A stretch of DNA of 64,000 bases from Paenalcaligenes sp050487225 (GTDB lineage Bacteria > Pseudomonadota > Gammaproteobacteria > Burkholderiales > Burkholderiaceae_B), in NCBI RefSeq assembly GCF_050487225.1, contig NZ_JBKQGY010000003.1, forward strand, positions 310,001 through 374,000, in the 5' to 3' direction. Positions 24,374 through 31,324 of this stretch are shown one piece after another. Below the pieces are notes generated by a model. That model saw nothing but the letters and a program-made list of their open reading frames with translations, was not told the origin of the DNA and did no database searches. A program made the translations under genes and the position numbers. Every line of letters begins with the position of its first letter. Position 1 is the stretch's first letter.

Positions 24374-25781
24374 ACTGACCGCTAACCCACAACACGCTAA
24401 AGCGCCCTCTCGCCACGTGCCTGTGGTGATTATTGGAGCTGGCCCAGCCGGTTTGTCGGCAGCAAGCGAATGCGCACAACACGGCATCAAAACACTGTTG
24501 CTGGATGAGCAAAACAGCATGGGCGGGCAGATTTACCGGTCCATTACGCGCACCAATGCCGAGCGCAAAGCAATCTTGGGGCCAGACTACGTTGCTGGCG
24601 AGAAAATCGCCGAAGCGGCTAAAAACCCACTGATAGACTATTCGCCCAACAGCACAGTTTGGCAGGTTAACCGTGACCGCCAAGTCAGCTATAAAAAAGA
24701 CGGTAAAAGCGTCACCGTACAGGCTGACCACATCATCTTGGCAACTGGCGCCATGGAACGCCCTTTCCCAGTGTCGGGTTGGACTACCCCCGGTGTGCTC
24801 AGCGGTGGCGGTGCCCAGATTCTGTTAAAAAGCGCCGGTGTAGTGCCTAACGGTTCTGTCGTTCTGGCTGGTTGCGGCCCATTGCTGTACTTATTGGCCT
24901 ACCAATACTTGCAAGCGAATGTCGCCATTACCGCCATCGTAGATACCAGCAGTCGCGCCGACATCAAATCCGCCTTGCCACATTTGTTTCCTGCCTTGCG
25001 TGCATTCAATTACCTGCGCAAAGGCTTGAGCATGATTAATGCTATAAAAAAGGCCAATATTCCAGTCTACAAAGGCAGTACTGATATCGCGATTCACGGT
25101 GACGATACTGTCAACAGCATCCGCTTTAACAGCCAAGGTCGTTCGCACACCCTGAAAACCGATGTCGTGTTGCTGCACCAAGGCGTGATTCCCAACACCC
25201 AAATCAGTTGGTCACTACGTGCTGAACACGAGTGGAATAGCGAGCAGTTGTGCTGGATACCTGTGACCTCTGATTGGGGTGCCCTCGATGTACCCGGTAT
25301 GTATACTGCTGGTGATGGCGCAGGCATTGGTGGTGCCGTCGTTGCGGCTCTACAAGGCAGAATCACAGCACTAGAAGTCTGCCAACAACTGGGCAAACTG
25401 GACAACGCCAAACGCGACGCCCTAGCGGCACCGTTACGTAACGACCTCAACCGTAATCTGGCTATTCGTCCCTTTATTGATGCACTGTACGAGCCTAAAA
25501 AAGCCAACCGCATCCCTACTGGCGACACCGTGGTCTGTCGTTGCGAAGCTGTCACAGCGGCCGACATCAGCTCGTACGTAGAACATGGTTGTGTAGGCCC
25601 CAACCAAGCTAAAGCCTTTGGCCGTTGTGGCATGGGCCCCTGCCAAGGCCGCCAATGCGGTACTACCGTAACGGAGCTCATTGCCGACAAGCTGCAACGT
25701 AAAGCCGGTGAGGTGGGCTACTACCGCATACGCCCACCTATCAAGCCCATTACTCTGGCTGAGTTAGCGGGCAATGAGTAA
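24366..25781 (+). CDS. NAD(P)/FAD-dependent oxidoreductase with BFD-like [2Fe-2S], HcnB / opine oxidase A type
   Basis: A 471-residue flavoprotein. The start at 24366 overlaps the small subunit gene. The FAD motif VVIIGAGPAGLSAASECAQH lies near 21-40, the NAD-like second Rossmann fold SVVLAGCGPLLYLLAYQYL near 168, and the GMYTAGDGAGIGGAVVA motif near 306. A C-terminal BFD-like cluster domain follows (about 380-435), with VCRCEAVTAADI and CGMGPCQGRQCG. This order is that of HcnB, OoxA and NoxA. In those complexes the flavin accepts electrons from the DAO subunit through the small ferredoxin. Confidence 0.87.
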   Translation: MTELTANPQHAKAPSRHVPVVIIGAGPAGLSAASECAQHGIKTLLLDEQNSMGGQIYRSITRTNAERKAILGPDYVAGEKIAEAAKNPLIDYSPNSTVWQVNRDRQVSYKKDGKSVTVQADHIILATGAMERPFPVSGWTTPGVLSGGGAQILLKSAGVVPNGSVVLAGCGPLLYLLAYQYLQANVAITAIVDTSSRADIKSALPHLFPALRAFNYLRKGLSMINAIKKANIPVYKGSTDIAIHGDDTVNSIRFNSQGRSHTLKTDVVLLHQGVIPNTQISWSLRAEHEWNSEQLCWIPVTSDWGALDVPGMYTAGDGAGIGGAVVAALQGRITALEVCQQLGKLDNAKRDALAAPLRNDLNRNLAIRPFIDALYEPKKANRIPTGDTVVCRCEAVTAADISSYVEHGCVGPNQAKAFGRCGMGPCQGRQCGTTVTELIADKLQRKAGEVGYYRIRPPIKPITLAELAGNE

Positions 25782-26919
25782 CTCTGACCACACGCGCTGC
25801 GATGTCGTGGTGATAGGTGGTGGCCTGCAAGGCTTGTCTTCCGCCTATCACTTAGCCAAACGCGGGTTATCCGTCACACTGCTGGAAGCAGAATACTGTG
25901 GCCGCCACGCCTCTGGTGTCAACGCTGGTGGCGTGCGCAGTCTAGGTAGACACGTTGCTGAAATCCCCATTTCGCTGATGGCGTTAGACGACTACTGGCA
26001 TCGTATGCCAGACGTAGTAGGACACGACTGCGGTTTTGTAGGCAGCGGCCAATTACAACTGGCTGAAAACGACGCAGAAATGCAGGTGGCGGCTGAGCGC
26101 GTCGCTTTGCTCAACAGCTTAGGTTTTCACCACGAAGAAGTGATTGATGCCGCCTATGTACGCAAGTTGGTGCCCAGCATCAGCCCCCATGTACACGGTG
26201 GTATCTGGGCAAAGCGTGACGGCTATGCCTTACCTTTCCAAACCGTGGTTGCCTTTAAGCACAGTGCGAGCCAGCTAGGTGCTCGTATCCACGAAAAGTC
26301 CCCTGCGCTGAAGGTGGAATCCCATGGCGCAGATTGGGTCGTACACACAGCCAACCAAGAATTTCGCTGCGGTCATATCGTGAACACAGCAGGTGCGTGG
26401 GCCAATGGTTTTGCTCGCCAACTAGGCGAAGAAACACCCGCCAAAACCAACGGGTTGATGCTGATGGTAACCCAGCGCGTGGCGCCTTTTGTACGCCCCA
26501 CTCTAGGGGCTTTAGGCCGACCATTATCTTTTAAGCAATTTGATAACGGCACGGTAGTCATTGGCGGCAGCTTAATGTGTGACGCTGATGAAGTCGCACG
26601 CTGTGCAGATGCTAACGCCGCTGCCCTCTATAAAAGCGCACAAACCGTCACCGACTTATTTCCGCATTTACAGCATGTCGCCATTAACCGCGTCTGGGCA
26701 GGGGTAGAGGCATTTATGCCTGACAGTATCCCCGTTATTAGCCCCAGCTCTACGGTAGAAGGCGTCACCCATGCTTTCGGTTTTTCTGCTCACGGCTTCC
26801 AGCTAAGCCCCGCGATCGGACGCTTAGTGTCCGAACTGGTCTGTGATGGCCGCGCTTCGCTGGATCTGCGTGCATTTTCCATCACCCGTTTCCAAGAAAA
26901 CGGGGAACATTCTTCTTAA
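25774..26919 (+). CDS. FAD-dependent oxidoreductase, HcnC / opine oxidase B type
   Basis: A 381-residue DAO-family flavoprotein. It overlaps the preceding gene by eight bases. The FAD motif DVVVIGGGLQGLSSAYHLAK lies near 9-28, followed by LLEAEYCGRHASGVNAGGVR and, near the C terminus, HAFGFSAHGFQLSPAIG. This is the catalytic subunit pattern of HcnC, OoxB and three-subunit hydroxyproline dehydrogenases, where it oxidises the amine or imino acid carbon. Cyanide production is unlikely because of the linked importer and second DAO gene. The true substrate is open. Confidence 0.86.
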   Translation: MSNSDHTRCDVVVIGGGLQGLSSAYHLAKRGLSVTLLEAEYCGRHASGVNAGGVRSLGRHVAEIPISLMALDDYWHRMPDVVGHDCGFVGSGQLQLAENDAEMQVAAERVALLNSLGFHHEEVIDAAYVRKLVPSISPHVHGGIWAKRDGYALPFQTVVAFKHSASQLGARIHEKSPALKVESHGADWVVHTANQEFRCGHIVNTAGAWANGFARQLGEETPAKTNGLMLMVTQRVAPFVRPTLGALGRPLSFKQFDNGTVVIGGSLMCDADEVARCADANAAALYKSAQTVTDLFPHLQHVAINRVWAGVEAFMPDSIPVISPSSTVEGVTHAFGFSAHGFQLSPAIGRLVSELVCDGRASLDLRAFSITRFQENGEHSS

Positions 26920-26934
26920 TTTATAGGAAATCCC

Positions 26935-27288
26935 ATGAGCGATATTCAACGCATTGATAGTAACGAACGTCTGAGCCGCATTGTGATTCACGGCGGTGTA
27001 GCCCACGTAGCTGGTGTGACCGCCTCTGACCGCAGTGGCGACATTGGTGCACAAACACGTGAAGTACTGCAAAAAATTGACGGCTTCCTGGCACAAGCAG
27101 GTACCGACAAATCCCGTCTACTGAACGTACAAATCTGGTTGAAAGACATTGACCGTGATTTCGCTGGTATGAACGCCGTATGGGGCGAGTGGGCCGACAA
27201 AGCTAACATGCCTACACGTGCGACCTGCGAAGCCAAATTGGCAGCGCCTGAACTGCTGGTAGAAATCATCGTTTCTGCTGCAGTGTAA
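26935..27288 (+). CDS. RidA-family enamine/imine deaminase
   Basis: A 117-residue protein of the RidA/YjgF family, which hydrolyses reactive enamines and imines released by flavin oxidation or PLP chemistry. The diagnostic stretch PTRATCEAKLA near residues 95-105 holds the substrate-binding arginine, followed by the active-site glutamate region. It starts 15 bases after the DAO subunit with AGGAAA upstream, and closes the operon before a hairpin at 27302. Its presence strengthens the idea that this operon forms an imino-acid intermediate. Confidence 0.9.
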   Translation: MSDIQRIDSNERLSRIVIHGGVAHVAGVTASDRSGDIGAQTREVLQKIDGFLAQAGTDKSRLLNVQIWLKDIDRDFAGMNAVWGEWADKANMPTRATCEAKLAAPELLVEIIVSAAV

Positions 27289-27301
27289 TACGCAACACCC
27301 A

Positions 27302-27326
27302 CGCCCTTTCTGTTCTGGAAAGGGCG
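27302..27326. terminator. Hairpin after ridA
   Basis: CGCCCTTTC (27302-27310) and GAAAGGGCG (27318-27326) form a perfect 9-bp stem with a 7-base loop, 13 bases after the ridA stop. No T-tract follows, so it may be a weak terminator or an mRNA 3'-end stabiliser. Confidence 0.5.
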
Positions 27327-27422
27327 CTGTAACGGTTGCTCATCCCTGATACATTCGCACGCTAGCTCTCTTTGCCCCACACGCTACAATAAAGCTTTCT
27401 GACTTCAGCATGGGAAACCATC

Positions 27423-27881
27423 ATGATGCCTGACACCGATTACGCTTCGTTGCTAGCCCAAGCCAAAGGCTTGTTCGAAGGCGAGCACGACAAGATTGCC
27501 AACGCTGCTAACCTGAGCGCTCTGGTCTACAACGCCATCCCCGGCCTGAACTGGGTAGGCTTTTACTTCTTTGATGGCAAAGAACTGGTGTTAGGGCCCT
27601 TCCAAGGCAAACCCGCCTGTATACGCATTGCGCTTAACAAAGGGGTATGCGGTACCGCAGCAGCCACTCGTCGCATTCAACGCGTAGACGATGTACATAC
27701 TTTCGACGGGCACATTGCCTGTGATGCAGAGTCCAACTCTGAACTCGTGGTGCCGTTAGTACGCCATGGCGAGTTGATAGGCGTCTGGGATGTAGACAGC
27801 CCTTTGTTAGCACGCTTTAACCCAGAAGACGAAGCAGGCATGCAAGCACTGTGCACGCTGTTTTTGGAATCGTATAAATAA
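27423..27881 (+). CDS. msrC: Free methionine-(R)-sulfoxide reductase (GAF domain)
   Basis: A 152-residue single-GAF-domain enzyme that reduces free Met-R-sulfoxide using thioredoxin. The three redox cysteines are in the expected places: C66 in GKPACIRI, C76 in GVCGTAA and C100 in HIACDAESNSE. The C-terminal LIGVWDVDSPLLARF is typical of the YebR/MsrC group. The start could be either of two adjacent ATG codons at 27423 or 27426. It has its own upstream region after the ridA hairpin and abuts the convergent lipoprotein gene, which ends one base further on. Confidence 0.92.
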   Translation: MMPDTDYASLLAQAKGLFEGEHDKIANAANLSALVYNAIPGLNWVGFYFFDGKELVLGPFQGKPACIRIALNKGVCGTAAATRRIQRVDDVHTFDGHIACDAESNSELVVPLVRHGELIGVWDVDSPLLARFNPEDEAGMQALCTLFLESYK

Positions 27882-28376
27882 TTACTGCAGGCCCTGCCAG
27901 CGCTCTACGGACGGTTCAGCCACCGCCCAATGCCATTCACCTTGGTAATGGCAAATAGACGTGACGTAGGGCACCACCTGCTCTTCTGCACCTTCCACCG
28001 TAAATAAGACTTCACGGCAACGTGCGAGTGCGTTGTCAATGTCGCGCACAACTTCTAGTTGGCCTTTCTCGTTGCCATAGGGAATGGTGTTAGACACTTC
28101 CCACGATACCGTCTGCCCAATAGCTAAGCTACCGGCCAAGTTAGCCATGTAATTTTGTTGATCGTTTTGCCATTCGCGCAGCACATATTTCACTAATGCA
28201 TCGGTAGCGGCTTGAAAGGTCACCCCTATACTAAAGCCGATGGCAGGGTTGGCCGTAATCGCGCTACCGGCCACCCCAGTAATTGCCCCTACAGCACTAC
28301 CAATGTTGGACGACGCACACCCCGACAAACCCACTACCAGTGATCCTATACCGACTAGGCCACGCCATCCCATCAT
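27882..28376 (-). CDS. Lipoprotein of unknown function, downstream paralog
   Basis: A 164-residue predicted lipoprotein. I chose the ATG at 28376 because it overlaps the upstream paralog's stop in an ATGA, giving the signal sequence MMGWRGLVGIGSLVVGLSGC with the lipobox cysteine at residue 20. A glycine/alanine-rich helix-forming stretch follows, then an AIGQTVSWEVSNTIPY segment, a cysteine-containing strand (RCREVLFTV), and the C terminus CHYQGEWHWAVAEPSVERWQ. The gene directly upstream encodes a clear paralog with the same plan. It should be anchored in the outer membrane. I recognise no family. Confidence 0.72.
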   Translation of the reverse strand: MMGWRGLVGIGSLVVGLSGCASSNIGSAVGAITGVAGSAITANPAIGFSIGVTFQAATDALVKYVLREWQNDQQNYMANLAGSLAIGQTVSWEVSNTIPYGNEKGQLEVVRDIDNALARCREVLFTVEGAEEQVVPYVTSICHYQGEWHWAVAEPSVERWQGLQ

Positions 28377-28921
28377 TGCAATGAGCCCCACCGCGAGGTT
28401 GCCGGCTCAGCATTCGCCCAGCGCCACACCTGACCGTCTTGGCAAATGGTGCTGACATAAAACTCTTGTTCACGCTCAGGCTCGTCTGCCTCTACCGACA
28501 CCACCGAGAACACCACTTCTTTGCATTGCAGCCCCATACCGCCCATGAGTCTGCTGACCGTCACTTGGCCGTAAGCATCTTCTTCAATGGGGATTTTATG
28601 GCTGACCTGCCATTCGGCTACATCACCTACTTGCAAAGTGCTGGCAGCCAGCGCAATCGCATCTTGCTCTTCTGCTCGGGTAGTACGCTGCATGTATTGC
28701 ACACCCGCACGCGTTGCGGCTTGCACCCCTAAACCTATGCCTGTTGCGGCCGCTGCGTTATCCGTGATTCTGTCGGCAATGGCAACCCCTGCTATACCCG
28801 CGGCTGCACTACTACCTTCGGTCAACATGGAACTGCACCCAGACAGCAGCCACCCGGCTAAAACTAGCCATGTGGCACGTGTAGTTTGACGTGTTACGCA
28901 GGCGTTTTTAATCCGGCGCAT
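28373..28921 (-). CDS. Lipoprotein of unknown function, upstream paralog
   Basis: A 182-residue predicted lipoprotein starting at the ATG at 28921, with GAGGTGG upstream at a long spacing. The signal peptide ends in WLVLAGWLLSGC. Shared with its neighbour are a Gly/Ala-rich segment (GIGLGVQAATRAGVQYMQR), QVGDVAEWQVSHKIP against IGQTVSWEVSNTIP, LQCKEVVFSV against ARCREVLFTV, and the end CQDGQVWRWANAEPATSRW. The cysteines before EV and the C-terminal one are kept in both, so one disulfide is plausible. The pair looks like an old tandem duplication. Function is unknown. Confidence 0.72.
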   Translation of the reverse strand: MRRIKNACVTRQTTRATWLVLAGWLLSGCSSMLTEGSSAAAGIAGVAIADRITDNAAAATGIGLGVQAATRAGVQYMQRTTRAEEQDAIALAASTLQVGDVAEWQVSHKIPIEEDAYGQVTVSRLMGGMGLQCKEVVFSVVSVEADEPEREQEFYVSTICQDGQVWRWANAEPATSRWGSLQ

Positions 28922-29033
28922 AACAGTTTTTCCACCTCGAGCGAAATAACAACCACCCGAGTGTAACGGACACACTACGTCTATACGGTAAAAGAACGTA
29001 AAGCTTTAAAAAGAATCGACCTAATTGCCGTTT

Positions 29034-29753
29034 TTAATTATCTTCCTGGGCAACGGGTACTTTCTCGTCCGCCTGGTTCATACGCTGAATCACCGACGTG
29101 ATATAGACCGTGAAAATAGGAAAAGTAGTCATCCCAATAACCGCTAACGTGGTGGCCGACACTTTACCTATAGGCGTTTGCGCAATGATATCGGAACCTA
29201 CAGTAGTGACCATCATGGCCGCCCACCACAATACGTCGTAATAATTTTTCACCTGCTTATTCACACCTACTTCGAAAATATAAAAGATCAGTGTCTGTGA
29301 ATAAATCAGTGCAAAGAAAATCACTATGTACGAAATGAACAAGCTGGTAATGCTATTGCGCACCACGATACGCGTCAGTACCACTAAGGCAGCGCCCCCA
29401 CGCAAAACGGGCACAAAGCGCAGCAAATACGTCACCTCGTGCGAAAAATCTATAGAGAAATACTCAAAAATATACAGATACGGTATAGAGAGGAAAATCA
29501 CTACAAAATAGCGCCAGAAGAACCGCCGTCTATTTTTCGCCAACAAAAAAAGGATGAGAAAATCCAGTAAGAAATACCCGCAGATCCAAAACTGTATGGT
29601 GAGGTAAATAGAACGCCCTTGAGACAGCTTATCCTCAAATGTTTCTAGGGAAATACAGATAATCAACAGGATGGTCAAAATGATAGTGACCACATTTAAG
29701 GCCTTCTCTACATCACTTTGCCAATTTTTTTTCTGATCATTGTTCGATGACAT
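29034..29753 (-). CDS. Voltage-gated-like ion channel with atypical filter
   Basis: A 239-residue inner-membrane protein with the six-segment plan of potassium channels. TM1 is at about 20-38, TM2 49-72, TM3 78-98, an S4-like arginine-bearing segment 109-132 (LLRFVPVLRGG and LTRIVVR), TM5 136-162, pore loop 172-195 and TM6 197-222. The filter reads TTVGSD at residues 183-188 instead of TVGYGD. The tyrosine is replaced and the second glycine lost, so potassium selectivity is uncertain. There is no RCK/TrkA domain; the C terminus is a short acidic tail. It is a single gene between the lipoproteins and the ABC-F region. Confidence 0.75.
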   Translation of the reverse strand: MSSNNDQKKNWQSDVEKALNVVTIILTILLIICISLETFEDKLSQGRSIYLTIQFWICGYFLLDFLILFLLAKNRRRFFWRYFVVIFLSIPYLYIFEYFSIDFSHEVTYLLRFVPVLRGGAALVVLTRIVVRNSITSLFISYIVIFFALIYSQTLIFYIFEVGVNKQVKNYYDVLWWAAMMVTTVGSDIIAQTPIGKVSATTLAVIGMTTFPIFTVYITSVIQRMNQADEKVPVAQEDN

Positions 29754-29871
29754 ACAAACACCACATTGGGATTGATTCCACGGCTACTACCGTACCCTAG
29801 GTCCTTAACGAGGGATTGTCGCCAAGCATACACGACAAAAGGCTTACCACCTTATAAAAAAACCTCATTTC

Positions 29872-29901
29872 TAGACAGTGACGTTTTCATCGCTCTATAC
29901 T
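29872..29901 (+). promoter_or_regulatory. Promoter of the ABC-F gene
   Basis: TAGACA (29872-29877) and TATACT (29896-29901) are each one mismatch from the sigma-70 consensus, with an 18-base spacer. The predicted transcript would start near 29908 and carry a leader of about 120 bases. Confidence 0.6.
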
Positions 29902-29920
29902 AAAAACTCTTATCCCCATC

Positions 29921-30011
29921 GAGGTACTACGCCCATGCGCCAGTAATGCTGCCGTTCACACATTGACGGCCTGTTTTCGCCCCCCTTCTTAGCGGGGATG
30001 TACAGCATTAC
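29921..30011 (+). promoter_or_regulatory. Structured 5' leader with a three-codon reading frame, candidate attenuator
   Basis: Perfect 9-base arms GTAATGCTG (29943-29951) and CAGCATTAC (30003-30011) enclose smaller stems (GCCGT/ACGGC and CCCC/GGGG). Just before them lies GAGG (29921) and, ten bases on, ATG CGC CAG TAA (29935-29946), whose stop overlaps the first arm. No ribosome site precedes the ABC-F start at 30027. This is the layout of a translation-sensing leader, as known for some ABC-F resistance genes. It is inference. Confidence 0.4.
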
Positions 30012-30026
30012 GCTACGGTTACGCGC

Positions 30027-31324
30027 ATGACACCTCCTTATCTCTTGCTTGATAACGTCGGCTACTCCCTACCCGACGGACGTATTCTATTTTCTGATCT
30101 GAACGTAAGCCTAGACAGTACCCGCACCGGTCTTGTAGGCCGTAATGGTGTGGGCAAAAGCATGTTGGCCCGTATCATGGCAGGCGAACTACCACCTAGT
30201 CATGGCCGCTGCCACCGCTTGGGTTCAGTCAGCTACTTACCCCAACACATTCCCATCGACAACAGCACCACCGTCGCATCCTTGCTCGGTATAGATGATG
30301 CTCTGACTGCCTTACAGCACATAGAGGCAGGCAGTACTGATAGCCTGCACTTTGATGTGCTGGCTGACCGTTGGGATGTACGCCAACAGTTGCAACAAGC
30401 ACTAGAGAACACCGGACTTAGCCACCTGCACGCTAACACACCTGCGCAGCAACTGAGTGGCGGTGAATGTATGCGCTTAGCGCTGGCTGGTGCCCTGATG
30501 AGCAACGTAGATCTGCTCATTCTGGACGAACCCACTAATCACTTGGACAGCCTCAGTCGCTCGGCTCTACAACGACAGCTACAACAATGGCCCAACGGCT
30601 TACTGCTCATTAGTCACGATAGAACTCTGCTAAATACGGTGGACCACATCATCGAACTCACTCCTAGCCGCATTCAGAGCTACGGCGGTAATTACCAGTT
30701 CTACAGCGAACAAAAAGCCATTGCTCACGCCGCAGCCACACAGGCGTTGGAACACCTGCAACACACCCAGAAACAAGAGCATAAACGTCTGCAAATGCTG
30801 CAAGAGCGCCAAAGCAAAAGGCAGGCCCAAGGCGCCAAACAGGGCAAAGAGGCCAATCAAGCCAAGATTTTGCTGGATAGACAAAAAGAACGCAGTGAAA
30901 GCTCGGCTGGCCGCATTCACCAACAACAAGCCGCCCGGCTGCAGCAGCTTGGTCAACACGTGCAGCAGGCGCAGCAACACTTAACCCAAGAAAGCATCAC
31001 AGCTATACATGCGGTGCATGGAGCACCACCCACGCAACAACGTGTCGTGATATTAGAAGAAATCGAGCTGCCGCATTGGCTTGCCTGCTGTATGCCGATG
31101 AGCCACCTCAACTGCTGCTGTTAGACGAACCCAGTAACCACTTAGATTTGCCCGCCCTACATGCGCTAGAACATATGCTGCGTCACTACCAAGGCAGCCT
31201 CATGGTGGTGTCTCACGATAGCCATTTCCTAGACCAGTTAGCCTTGACGCATGCCCTCAGCGCCACCGATATAGGCTGGCAACTCGCAGAACTACCACCT
31301 ACTCAGACTGACAATCCACGGTGA
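30027..31324 (+). pseudogene. ABC-F family ATPase, second ATPase domain deleted and frameshifted
   Basis: ABC-F proteins bind the ribosomal E site and have two ATPase domains. The first domain is intact here: Walker A GRNGVGKS at 38-45, signature LSGGECMRLALAGALM, and Walker B LLILDEPTNHLDS, followed by the charged P-site linker (about 230-330). After VVILEEIELPHW, where domain 2 should begin, the text jumps to ALACLLYADEPPQLLLLDEP in another frame. The first frame ends at 31124, and the second runs 31073-31324 with Walker B and the SHDSHFLDQL switch only. Walker A and signature of domain 2, about 120-140 residues, are missing, with the junction near 31065-31080. The gene ends inside the convergent usher gene. 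Confidence 0.8.

Noticed and set aside
22927..26919. Hydrogen cyanide synthase hcnABC
   Set aside because: The subunit types fit, but a linked importer, a second DAO gene and RidA point to amine or opine catabolism.
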